Translations under genes and position numbers: made by a program
The notes under the pieces: generated by a model
The model's database searches: none
What the model was told of the DNA's origin: nothing
What the model saw: only the letters and a program-made list of their open reading frames with translations
DNA from: Brevundimonas halotolerans
Lineage (GTDB): Bacteria; Pseudomonadota; Alphaproteobacteria; Caulobacterales; Caulobacteraceae
Length of the DNA: 64,000 nt
Reading direction: 5' to 3'
Assembly (NCBI RefSeq): GCF_003730275.1
Contig: NZ_QTTA01000022.1
Span: 60,568-124,567 of the forward strand
Shown here: positions 48,171-56,130 of the stretch, piece by piece
How positions within the stretch are numbered: the first letter of the stretch is position 1
Layout: every line of letters starts with the position of its first letter

Positions 48171-51100
48171 TTATCCCTTCAACCCCATCGAGCAGATGAT
48201 CCGCAGGTCCCGCTGCGAGTCGTCCCGATCCTGTTTCATACACAACCTTCCGTCTTCACGGAGCGCCACGACCATTTCTACGAGCCGCCCATCGCTGATG
48301 CCGGATTTGAGCTGACGGTTGAGGGCGTCGATCGTGGTTTGAAACAGTGGAAACTCGTAGATGTCCGCCATCGCTTTTTCTACGTCGCGGACGGTTTGGT
48401 CGGTGACGAACAGGGTGCGCTGGTCACCTTGCGTCTCCAGCCAGCGCTTCAGGCGATCGTAGGTCTTGAAGCGCGCGCCAGACGGTCGGCCCAGAGCCCC
48501 ATGGGTCGTTCGTTCTTCCTGGACGAGATGCTCGACGCCGGCGCGAACTATGTCGTGGTGGAAATCGGTGCGGCCCAGCGCCGGTTCAGCTGGTCCGCAT
48601 TCGGCCGCTCTGAGAATTGCGAGGGGCGACTGGGTCAGGATCACGCCGTCGCGCCCGACCCAGGCAAGGGAATCGTTGTCGTCCGGCGTGCGGATATAGA
48701 CCAGCGCGCCCTCCTTGGCGTCGGTGATCGGGGGCAAGTTCTTCGTCGCATAGACGACGTCGGGCAGGTTCTCGATCGCCTTTTGAAGACCGGGCTCGTC
48801 CTTTATGGCGTTCTGCCAGATCTGGAAGGCGAGGGATGCTAGATCGACCTCGCCGTCCTCTTCACCATCCAGGACGCCCGACTTCTCGCTGTAGAGGTCC
48901 TGAATAGGGTTGGCGTGATCATCGTCTTCGAAGAACGCTTCGTCAGACCCTACGACGTCCTGATTTTCCTTGAGCCGCTCACGCACTCGCGCGCGAAGGC
49001 GTATTATCCGTTCGACCCCGTCGGCCGGCAGGAAAGAGTAGCAGTTGATCGTATCTGCCTGTTGACCGATCCGGTCGACACGCCCCGCTCTCTGTATGAG
49101 CCGGATGATGGCCCAGGGTAGGTCGAAGTTCACGATCGTAGCGCAGTCCTGAAGATTTTGGCCTTCCGAAAGAACATCAGTTGCGACCAGCACCCGGAGC
49201 TCTCCTTCGGCCTTGGCGAGGGCTTCTTTTTTGTTGGACTTCGGACTGAACCGCCAAGCCAGCCGTGTGGGACTATCGGATTGGCCCGTGACCGCAGAGA
49301 TCGCCGTGACCCCGGCGTTCTTCAGCGCGGCTTCGAGATAGCGAGCCGTATCCGCGAACTGCGTGAAGATCAGTAGCTTCTCGGTGGGGTGGTCGACCCG
49401 AACCAGATCAATGAGCGCCTTCAGCTTGGTGTCCTGGCGTTCGTCCCATTGCCCGCAGTGCGCGAGCACCGCTTGGAGGTCATCGACGTCCGCCGTCAAA
49501 TCCTTCAGCAAGGTCGATCTGAACAGGTGTGCCGCCACCCATTTGAATCGGCGAGCCTTGGCGTTAGCGTAGACTCCGTAAATCTGTGCGGCCTGAGCCC
49601 TCAGGCGCTCGAGGGGGGCTAGGGCAGTGGGGCCGTCAGCCTCCTGAGCGTCGTACTCGCCTTGAGCGAACAGGGTGTCCGCCGCTTCGGAGTCCGTATC
49701 CTCATCGGTCATGTCCAGGAGCTCGGGGTCCTGGGATCCGATCGGAACAGGCAGGCCATTTTCCAGCGCGTGCAGGAAGACGAGATTGCGCATGACGTGG
49801 CGCTGAAGCGACTGGATGAAGGCCGGCCCTCCGCTCTCCAGCCGCTTGAACAGGTTTGTCCGACAGAACCCCATCAGCCGGATCCCCGCCCGACCAAGCC
49901 CGTCCATCGTCTTGCGTTCCGCAGGAGTTGGGGGGTGCGCTGGGTCAAGGGCCAAGTAGTTGCCCAAGCCATACCGAGGAAGTTTCAGCCCGGCGATCGC
50001 AGCGACAACCGATGTCGAAAAGGCCTTGGCATACGGATCGTTGGGGTCCTTATCGTTGATGGCGAACTTCACGGTCTTTGGCTGACGGACCGGGAAGTAG
50101 GACCGGGTGCCATCCGAGAATGTGATGAACTGCCGGCCATTCTTCTCGTCGGTTTCGGCATAGTTCTGAAGGATGAAGCCGCGCGTCCGCCGGATCATGT
50201 AGAGCCGCATCAGGTCGCGCCAGTCGTCAGTCTGATCGCTTTTTTCGAAGGCGGGCAGAGAGCGCACCGGGCACTGGTGCTTCCTCACGAATTCGGTTTC
50301 GCCCCCGATGCTTCGGATCATCGCCTCCGGCCGAATGCCGATGTCCTGGTCATCCTCGATAAACAATCGCAGCTGGGAGGACAGGTCGATGAAGGACTTG
50401 TTGTAGGGCGTAGCTGAAAGCAAAATGCAGCGGCTGTCGTTCGACCGAACGTAATCTTCGATCACCCGGTAGCGTTTGCCTTCCCGGTTCCTCAGATTGT
50501 GGCTCTCGTCGATGAGGACCGTCCTGTAGCGGCGTAGCTCTGGCAGTTCGCTTTCGACCCGGGATAGCGACACGATTTTGGCGGAGAGGTCGTACGTCTC
50601 GACGTAATCCTCCCACATCTCCACCAGGTTCTTCGGGCAGATGATCAAGCTGCGACCATCAACTTCCTCGACGATCTTAAGGAGAGCTGACGCCATGATC
50701 GACTTGCCGAGGCCGACTACGTCGCCGATGACGACGCCGCCTCGCTTGTTCAGGTGATGGGCGGCGACCTTCACCGCGTTTGTCTGGAACTCAAACAGCT
50801 TGTCCCCGAACACTGCGGGGATGCGAAATTCCGACTGGCCGTGGCGAGCTTCCTGGGCGAGGTGGAAAGCGATCTTGAGATAGACATGGTAGGGCTCGAC
50901 CAATGCCTCACCAGCCCAGCTCTCTTCGATAATGGTGGCCAGTTCATCAGAAATGTCGACGCACCAGCGATCACTCCAGCGCCCTTCGAACCACGCAGCC
51001 AGCTTGTCGCAGGCGTCATGCTCCATCACATCGACGTTCAGTTCGCCCTGGAAAGAGAGGCCGGCGAAGGTCAGGTTACTGCTGCCCACGAAACCCACCT

Positions 51101-51560
51101 TGGGGTTCACGGGGTCGGGTCGATGCAACATATAAAGCTTGGCGTGGAGCGGGTGGCGAAGGAACAGCTTCACCACGACCTTTCGGCCCCTGATCTGCCG
51201 CGCAAGCCGCCTCAGCCCGGCCTCGTCCGCGTTCGTGGGCGCCCCAAGTGTGAGTTGGGTGCGAAACTCCTCGGCGAGTTGCTTTTTCAGGTCCAGCGCA
51301 CGGGCATTGTCTATGCCGTCTTCATGGTAGGCTGCGGCCAGCTTCTCCCTCAGACCTTGTTCGGGAGACTGGTGCATCCCAACAAGCAATCGGCATGCGT
51401 TTCCCTCTTCCCCGGACCAGGCGTCAACATGCTCATCGATCTTGCGCCAGCCACGAAGATTGAAATAGCCGACGCAAAAGTCCGCTCGGTTCGAAACGGA
51501 CAGCACCTTGCTCAACTCCGGCAGGAGTGACGCATCAATGTTGTCGAAGATCCTCGGCAT
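48171..51560 (-). CDS. PLD-SNF2 helicase of the defence cassette
   Basis: 1129 residues, first gene of the cassette. Residues about 1-215 are a PLD domain with HAKLYMLH and VGSSNLTFAGLSF. The SNF2-type ATPase follows: Walker A GDVVGLGKS near 280, DESH box LIDESHNLRN, motif III LLSATPYNKS, then an inserted region of about 250 residues, and the second RecA domain with LLIFTQFADTARYL and QRAGRVDRIGQ. The acidic stretch DEAFFEDDDHANPIQDL precedes a C-terminal domain of about 200 residues. It combines a nuclease and a DNA translocase in one chain. DISARM class 1 DrmD is also a SNF2-like helicase. Confidence 0.9.
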   Translation of the reverse strand: MPRIFDNIDASLLPELSKVLSVSNRADFCVGYFNLRGWRKIDEHVDAWSGEEGNACRLLVGMHQSPEQGLREKLAAAYHEDGIDNARALDLKKQLAEEFRTQLTLGAPTNADEAGLRRLARQIRGRKVVVKLFLRHPLHAKLYMLHRPDPVNPKVGFVGSSNLTFAGLSFQGELNVDVMEHDACDKLAAWFEGRWSDRWCVDISDELATIIEESWAGEALVEPYHVYLKIAFHLAQEARHGQSEFRIPAVFGDKLFEFQTNAVKVAAHHLNKRGGVVIGDVVGLGKSIMASALLKIVEEVDGRSLIICPKNLVEMWEDYVETYDLSAKIVSLSRVESELPELRRYRTVLIDESHNLRNREGKRYRVIEDYVRSNDSRCILLSATPYNKSFIDLSSQLRLFIEDDQDIGIRPEAMIRSIGGETEFVRKHQCPVRSLPAFEKSDQTDDWRDLMRLYMIRRTRGFILQNYAETDEKNGRQFITFSDGTRSYFPVRQPKTVKFAINDKDPNDPYAKAFSTSVVAAIAGLKLPRYGLGNYLALDPAHPPTPAERKTMDGLGRAGIRLMGFCRTNLFKRLESGGPAFIQSLQRHVMRNLVFLHALENGLPVPIGSQDPELLDMTDEDTDSEAADTLFAQGEYDAQEADGPTALAPLERLRAQAAQIYGVYANAKARRFKWVAAHLFRSTLLKDLTADVDDLQAVLAHCGQWDERQDTKLKALIDLVRVDHPTEKLLIFTQFADTARYLEAALKNAGVTAISAVTGQSDSPTRLAWRFSPKSNKKEALAKAEGELRVLVATDVLSEGQNLQDCATIVNFDLPWAIIRLIQRAGRVDRIGQQADTINCYSFLPADGVERIIRLRARVRERLKENQDVVGSDEAFFEDDDHANPIQDLYSEKSGVLDGEEDGEVDLASLAFQIWQNAIKDEPGLQKAIENLPDVVYATKNLPPITDAKEGALVYIRTPDDNDSLAWVGRDGVILTQSPLAILRAAECGPAEPALGRTDFHHDIVRAGVEHLVQEERTTHGALGRPSGARFKTYDRLKRWLETQGDQRTLFVTDQTVRDVEKAMADIYEFPLFQTTIDALNRQLKSGISDGRLVEMVVALREDGRLCMKQDRDDSQRDLRIICSMGLKG

Positions 51561-51974
51561 TCATCCCCCGGTAGCGGCGTCATCGCTTAACCCGTGACGG
51601 TCCGCACTCTGAGATCTATTGCCGCGCTGGCTCTAAGGAGCAAGCCTCTACGATCTTGATGCCCAGCGCTTGGGCAGCGGCACGCCCATTTGGGTTGTGG
51701 AGAAATGGCTGGTGGAATCTTTTTAGCGATGCCGAAGACGCGGACGACCGCATTACGAAGGCGAGGTCCACTCTTGCCCAGAACAGACCCCCCGAACCGC
51801 GGCTTCAAGTCAAGATCGAGCCGGGCCGAACGGCAGCGCAAGATATGAGTACACCCTTGCGTGACGGCCCGGTGTTACGCCTCGACGCCCGATCTCGCGT
51901 CACATTTGCCTCCCAGGTCGCCCGTTGTGACCGACGGCAATAGAGTCCACCCGAATGTTACACCGGGAGGGAAG
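51561..51974. other. Divergent intergenic region, helicase cassette / resolvase
   Basis: 414 bp between two divergent starts, so it should hold both promoters and possibly the resolvase's recombination site. A short frame near 51640-51727 (ending WVVEKWLVESF) looks like a piece of a former gene, but I do not recognise it. No clear repeat or terminator. Confidence 0.45.
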
Positions 51975-52550
51975 ATGGCGAGGATCGGCTACGCACGGGT
52001 CAGCAGCGCGGGACAGGATTACCAGCTCCAGATAGACCGCCTCGCAAAAGATGGCTGCGCACCCATCCGCGCTGAGAAGGTGACGGGCGCCGCCCGTGAA
52101 GGACGAGGCGAACTCGGGGCTATCCTCGATTTCATCCGCGAGGGGGACGAGTTGGTCGTGGTCAGGCTGGATCGTCTCGCCAGATCGACGCGGGACACCC
52201 TCAACATCGTGGCCGAACTCGAAGCCAAGGGCGCCAGCTTGCGCGTCCTTGAACCCGAGATCAGTACGGGGGGCGACCTTGGCCGGATCGTCATCACCAC
52301 CCTCGGGATGGTCGCGGAGCTTGAACGGTCGTTTCTGCGCGAGCGCCAGCGGGCCGGGATAGTCGCCGCCAAAGCGCGGGGCGCATACAAGGGGCGTCGA
52401 AAGTCGGTGGATAGCGCCGCAATCGCTTCACTTCTCGCGCAGGGGCTTGGCCCCACCGCGATTGCGAAGCATCTGGGGATTTCCAGAATGACCGTCTATC
52501 GGGAAACTGGCGGCATGACCTCGACCGCCGTGAAAACGACCGCCGGGTAG
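51975..52550 (+). CDS. Tn3-type resolvase/invertase (small serine recombinase)
   Basis: A 191-residue serine recombinase. The catalytic Ser10 is in IGYARVSSAGQDYQLQ, followed by VRLDRLARSTRDTLNI (the Arg pair of the active site) and the long E helix region ERSFLRERQRAGIVAAKARG. A C-terminal helix-turn-helix reads GLGPTAIAKHLGISRMTVYR. GGGAGGGAAG lies right before the ATG. No transposase is next to it; it may resolve multimers of the excised element or be left from an older transposon. Confidence 0.93.
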   Translation: MARIGYARVSSAGQDYQLQIDRLAKDGCAPIRAEKVTGAAREGRGELGAILDFIREGDELVVVRLDRLARSTRDTLNIVAELEAKGASLRVLEPEISTGGDLGRIVITTLGMVAELERSFLRERQRAGIVAAKARGAYKGRRKSVDSAAIASLLAQGLGPTAIAKHLGISRMTVYRETGGMTSTAVKTTAG

Positions 52551-52833
52551 TTTGAGAATTGCGGTCGGACGACGATGCCGGACGCGACGCTGACTACTCG
52601 TCAAGGGTGTTCCTGAGGTCCCTCGGGTAAAATCAGGGCGAAAAAACAGGGCAATGTGTGGCTGCGCTGCCACCCCAGTTTTCCATGCTTGGAAGGCTCC
52701 GCACGAACTGCATCCCGTGTTTACGGGGTTAGTGGGACGGACCCTGATCGCTTGGCGCATCTCAGATACACCACTTTTGAAATCTGTCTACAAACCGGCC
52801 GCGACTGTTTTGTCACTAAAAATGAAGTGCGAA

Positions 52834-52847
52834 AAATCGCGCGATTT
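52834..52847. promoter_or_regulatory. 14-bp perfect palindrome, candidate operator
   Basis: AAATCGCGCGATTT, identical to its reverse complement, 130 bp upstream of the operon start. No regulator is assigned. Confidence 0.45.
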
Positions 52848-52863
52848 CTAGTGCCTAATCCAG

Positions 52864-52878
52864 AAACTGTGTCAGTTT
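52864..52878. promoter_or_regulatory. Inverted repeat 6-3-6, candidate operator
   Basis: AAACTG TGT CAGTTT, perfect arms, 17 bp past the first palindrome and 98 bp upstream of the first gene. Confidence 0.4.
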
Positions 52879-52976
52879 GAAGTTGTCAGCACGACGTTGA
52901 CACCGCCCCACGAGCTACGGCCACCGGCGGTTCCACACACCAAAGGCAATGCCCATGAAACAGAAGGAAGCACACA

Positions 52977-53801
52977 ATGAATACGATCACGACCGATATC
53001 GATACCACTGAACACAAGCCCATCGAACAGCTTGCCAACTTGGCAAGCAAACCCGTTGAAGCGGAAGCAGCGACTGACGAGGACGACCAATTCGATCTCG
53101 TTGAACAAGAAGTCCTCGCCTGCCAAAAAGACGTGCAGGCTCGCATCCAAGCCACCAACAAATACGCAGCAGACAGCCGCAAGCGCCTTGATGCCATTCT
53201 TGGTAAGGTGCTGGGCTTTGGCCAACGCTGGCTCAAGCAGGACGGTTGGAACCTGAACGATGCCTACCGGCGTCGTGCGATCGATCCCACACCTATCGAC
53301 GGCAATCACTTCCTCCAGCTGACCTATCTGCTCACCGGCAACGACGATCTGGAGAAGACCCGCAAGTACGAAGGCAAGACGGTGCCCAAGTTCAACAAGG
53401 GTGTGACGCTGGCGAAGTATGCGGGGGCTCTGCGCCTGATGGACGAGGAAGGCGTGACGCCCGAAGCGGTGCCTGCGTACATCGAGAACTTCGCGATCAA
53501 GCACCCTGGCTACGGCAAGCGACTTATCGGCATGTTGGCGCTGGACCGGGAGCGCAACGGTACGGGGCCCCGTGACATGTTCGTCAACAAGGCCGCGCAG
53601 CTCGACAAAGCTGCCACTGCCGCGATCCAGTCTTTCGACTTCATGGACACGACGTGGAAGGACGAAATCGTGGCCAAGCCACGTGAATTCGCACTCGCAT
53701 GGGGCGTCGTAGTCGACGGGCAGTTCTTCCACGGTGGCCAAATCGACAAGAGCGAAGCACGCGCCAAAACCGCTGCGCTCAAGAGCGTGGAGGCTTCGTG
53801 A
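52977..53801 (+). CDS. Element protein of unknown function (operon gene 1)
   Basis: A 274-residue soluble, charged protein. Acidic start (residues 1-45), a coiled-coil-like stretch (ACQKDVQARIQATNKYAADSRKRLDAIL), then WLKQDGWNLNDAYRRRAIDP and a mostly helical rest. No catalytic motif recognised. First gene of a compact series; its stop overlaps the next start (ATGA). A structural, partition or DNA-binding role is possible but not supported by a motif. Confidence 0.68.
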   Translation: MNTITTDIDTTEHKPIEQLANLASKPVEAEAATDEDDQFDLVEQEVLACQKDVQARIQATNKYAADSRKRLDAILGKVLGFGQRWLKQDGWNLNDAYRRRAIDPTPIDGNHFLQLTYLLTGNDDLEKTRKYEGKTVPKFNKGVTLAKYAGALRLMDEEGVTPEAVPAYIENFAIKHPGYGKRLIGMLALDRERNGTGPRDMFVNKAAQLDKAATAAIQSFDFMDTTWKDEIVAKPREFALAWGVVVDGQFFHGGQIDKSEARAKTAALKSVEAS

Positions 53802-54400
53802 TGGAGAAGTATCCGCACCTGATGGATGAACGCATCCACCACGAAATCCTGGCCTTGGGACAGCCCAACGCCAAGAAGCTCAGCATGAGATATTTCACTG
53901 CGCTAGTCGGGGCCGACTTGGTCAAGGAAGCCTACGACGAAATCCATCTGGCGGGCCGGTGGAAGCACATCATGATGCCCTTCGTGGTGGATCCCACAAT
54001 GACGCCTGCGCAGATGGTTATCTGGGATGCGTTGCAGCCGCATTGGGCTGAGGCGATCCGGCAAGCCCGGCGAGCTCGACCTGTCCGTTCTCGGTTCAAA
54101 GCGGCCTACGACAACATCGTGGTCCAGATGATGAACCTGGACTCGCTGACGGACGATGAGAAGCGGCTGTTCTTTGATGACACCTTGCCGGGGCGCATCG
54201 CGCCTGAGGTGGGCTGGCATCCTCGGCTTATCGTAAAGACCTTCAAGCAAGGCGTGATCGAGCCGCCTTGGATTCGAGAGTCTCCGATTTTCCAGCAACG
54301 CGCGGCACTGACCAAGGCACTGGAAGCCCGGCTGGCTGCTCGCAAGGTCGCAGCGGAAGCTGAAGGTATAAATGCCGACGGTGAGGAGGGTCAGCCATGA
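53801..54400 (+). CDS. Element protein of unknown function (operon gene 2)
   Basis: A 199-residue soluble protein starting in the stop codon of gene 1, with GGAGG just before. Features: HHEILALGQPNAKKLSMRYF, WKHIMMPFVVDPTMTPAQMVIW, and a basic WAEAIRQARRARPVRSRF segment. No known domain. It ends in a helical Ala/Glu/Arg-rich tail whose stop overlaps gene 3. Confidence 0.68.
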   Translation: MEKYPHLMDERIHHEILALGQPNAKKLSMRYFTALVGADLVKEAYDEIHLAGRWKHIMMPFVVDPTMTPAQMVIWDALQPHWAEAIRQARRARPVRSRFKAAYDNIVVQMMNLDSLTDDEKRLFFDDTLPGRIAPEVGWHPRLIVKTFKQGVIEPPWIRESPIFQQRAALTKALEARLAARKVAAEAEGINADGEEGQP

Positions 54401-54618
54401 GCAGCCCCCTCATCGACAAGTTTATGCGCGACGCCATTGATGCACGCTGCACAGTCCGTGCCTTCATCAACGGCGGCATGAGTGGCAGCATAAAGCTGGA
54501 AGGCCAAGTGGACGAGTACGACGGCATCGCTTTCGTACTGTCTAGGGAGGGGCGCGAACAAACTGTCCGCGTCGATGCCACCTCTACGTTTCAGGTGGTG
54601 CCAGCCCATGGAAGTTAG
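54397..54618 (+). CDS. Small Hfq/Sm-like protein (operon gene 3)
   Basis: 73 residues with the order of an Sm fold: an N-terminal helix (LIDKFMRDAIDA), then Sm1-like IKLEGQVDEYDGIAFVLS (residues 32-49) against the Hfq pattern IKLxGxIxxFDxFxxxL, then Sm2-like VRVDATSTFQVVP (57-69) against VYKHAISTVVP. The Lys-His pair of Hfq's proximal RNA site is replaced by Val-Asp, and there is a 4-residue insertion before Sm1. It could be an element-encoded RNA-binding protein. The similarity is by eye. Confidence 0.6.
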   Translation: MSSPLIDKFMRDAIDARCTVRAFINGGMSGSIKLEGQVDEYDGIAFVLSREGREQTVRVDATSTFQVVPAHGS

Positions 54619-54934
54619 GCAGTCACCATTAAACGAACTGACATTCGCGGCCGTGATCCACTGGACGGATGAGATGGAGGAGCAGGTTCATCACCTGCTC
54701 GTCTATCACAATGTTGGGTCGGCTCCGAAAAAGGGCCCAGCCGCTTACGACAGGGCGTTCGGAGCTTACCTCTACAAGTGCTGTCTGAACTCGGCTGTGG
54801 CGCAGAATGCCTTGGCACTGGATGCGGACGTGAAGCTCTTCCATTTGGGTGCGACCAAGTTGGCCATTCACTTCACCAACCGAGATGCGGCCGCCCTGTT
54901 CAAGCTCATGTGGGTGGGGCAGCTGGGAACGTAG
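54608..54934 (+). CDS. Element protein of unknown function (operon gene 4)
   Basis: A 108-residue protein overlapping gene 3 by 11 bp. Helical first half (VIHWTDEMEEQVHHLLVYHN), then AAYDRAFGAYLYKCCLNSAVAQN and LGATKLAIHFTNRDAAALFKLMW. No recognised domain. The tight overlap suggests it works with the Sm-like protein. Confidence 0.62.
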   Translation: MEVRQSPLNELTFAAVIHWTDEMEEQVHHLLVYHNVGSAPKKGPAAYDRAFGAYLYKCCLNSAVAQNALALDADVKLFHLGATKLAIHFTNRDAAALFKLMWVGQLGT

Positions 54935-55083
54935 CCTGAAGCCCCTGCTGGCTATCGTCCAAGCGGAGCCCGATCTTCGCCCGTGCAACCCCGCCAGTGG
55001 CGGGATTCTCGGTGCCTTTGTGGCCAATCAGGCCCACCGGCCCCCGCGCCCGGCCTCCGCGCCTGACGCCCAGGAATAAATAG

Positions 55084-55126
55084 AACCGAAGGGGCTGGCT
55101 TCACCCAGTTGGTTCCTTCGGTTTTT
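55084..55126 (+). terminator. Rho-independent terminator inside the unknown operon
   Basis: AACCGAAGG / CCTTCGGTT stem with an inner CTGG/CCAG hairpin, ending in TTTTT. It separates genes 1-4 from genes 5-6; attenuation of the downstream pair is possible. Confidence 0.75.
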
Positions 55127-55140
55127 CTCTGGAGGTGCAG

Positions 55141-55317
55141 ATGGCGAAGATGGACTGGCAACGAAACAAGCATGCAGGGCGCGCCCGAGAGGCCGCCTTC
55201 GCGCCGCCCCCGGCCAAGAAAGGCTGCTGGTCGCACGTCAAGCGGGAGCCTGTGCGGACCTACACGGTCGCTGAAATCGCGGCGTGGCAGAACCCTCTGA
55301 ACGGTGGCGCGCAATGA
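55141..55317 (+). CDS. Small basic protein of the element (operon gene 5)
   Basis: A 58-residue basic protein, MAKMDWQRNKHAGRAREAAF at the start and VKREPVRTYTVAEIAAWQNP near the end. GGAGGTGCAG directly before the ATG. Its stop overlaps the next start. It could be a DNA-binding accessory, but no motif supports that. Confidence 0.55.
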   Translation: MAKMDWQRNKHAGRAREAAFAPPPAKKGCWSHVKREPVRTYTVAEIAAWQNPLNGGAQ

Positions 55318-55751
55318 TCCCGCTAGCCGTCAAAACTCTCGAGTACCGCTCGTCCATCACCGAACTTGTAGAACAATTGAATCCCGCCCTGGCCATCACG
55401 CTGGCGTTCAATCGGGACACCACGCCTGACTGTGCCGCCCGTGACCTCAGGCACCTCCATGCGCGCCTAGACCGGATGACCCTCGGTCCCGGATGGGCCA
55501 AGCGGGTGGATCATCGGACCAAGTACGTCGCCGTGATCGAGCACGTCGATACGAACCTTCACATTCACCTGGCCCTTAGCTGCGCCCCCCAGTTCGTTGA
55601 GCAGATTGCCTCGGCTGTAGCGGGCATCTGGAAGGATATGATCCCGGCCGGCTCGGTGGTGGTCAAAGCCATTACCGATGCGCCGGGGTGGGGCCGTTAC
55701 ATCTCGAAGGCGATCACGCCCCACACCAGCGCCTTGCTTCTGTTGCCCTAA
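55314..55751 (+). CDS. Small HUH-endonuclease-like protein (operon gene 6)
   Basis: 145 residues. Motif II of rolling-circle initiators is visible as NLHIHLAL (His83 and His85 between hydrophobic residues) and motif III as GRYISKAI (Tyr129 and Lys132, YxxK). The N-terminal helical part contains CAARDLRHLHARLDR. Spacing and order fit a Rep/relaxase nicking domain with no helicase. If active it would nick one strand for rolling-circle replication or transfer of the excised element. The ATG overlaps the previous stop. Confidence 0.6.
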   Translation: MIPLAVKTLEYRSSITELVEQLNPALAITLAFNRDTTPDCAARDLRHLHARLDRMTLGPGWAKRVDHRTKYVAVIEHVDTNLHIHLALSCAPQFVEQIASAVAGIWKDMIPAGSVVVKAITDAPGWGRYISKAITPHTSALLLLP

Positions 55752-55828
55752 GCGCAGTCGCCCATAGGCTAGTCCACAAGGCTGCGTTTTGCGACGCTAA
55801 CGCTGCCGGATAGTCGTTCAACCGTCCG

Positions 55829-55855
55829 CTGTGACCTAGACCGCTAGGCTCACAG
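55829..55855. other. 11-bp hairpin with one bulged base
   Basis: CTGTGACCTAG, loop ACCG, CTAGG-C-TCACAG. No T run follows, so it is more likely an operator or RNA hairpin than a simple terminator. Confidence 0.6.
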
Positions 55856-55970
55856 TGGTTGATCCATGAGCAGAACAGACGAGACGAACGCAGACCAGCC
55901 AGACAGAACCGCTCGACAAACTCAGAACGAACACCGACGAGAACGACACCGCCTATGGCACCTGCCCGAA

Positions 55971-56029
55971 AGCGGACCCTCCTAAGGTCCGCTATGGGGG
56001 GTAAGCGGACATTGGCCCCTGCGCCGGCG
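55971..56029. repeat. Family C repeat, downstream side of the serine hydrolase gene
   Basis: AGCGGACC / GGTCCGCT hairpin, then AAGCGGACATTGGCCC with GCGCCGG. A related copy lies on the other side of the gene at 57687. Confidence 0.6.
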
Positions 56030-56130
56030 CTTTGCGTCCAGGCAGCATTCCAGAACGGTACCGGCAGTTCGCTGACTGACACCACCCTTGAGCTCGATAA
56101 CCTGATTGGGACCGGATCCAGCGGCCTCCA

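Larger units (their letters stand above)
52551..52976. other. AT-richer control region upstream of the unknown operon
   Basis: 426 bp with no credible gene. The last 200 bp are markedly less GC-rich than anything nearby and carry two short palindromes, so this is probably the promoter and operator of the operon at 52977. Confidence 0.55.
55752..56130. other. Non-coding region between the operon and the serine hydrolase gene
   Basis: 379 bp, no convincing gene. Contains a hairpin at 55829 and family C repeat words from 55971. Confidence 0.5.

Noticed and set aside
44036..51560. Calling the cassette a complete DISARM or BREX system
   Set aside because: No DrmA-type helicase, no DUF1998 DrmB, and no BREX PglZ, BrxL or BrxC-like gene in the element. 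Only component types are shared.
51656..51943. 95-codon frame upstream of the resolvase
   Set aside because: No domain, odd composition, and it would overlap the divergent promoter region.
55866..55985. 39-codon frame starting MSRTDETNADQP
   Set aside because: No ribosome site, very short, ends inside a repeat. Nothing supports expression.
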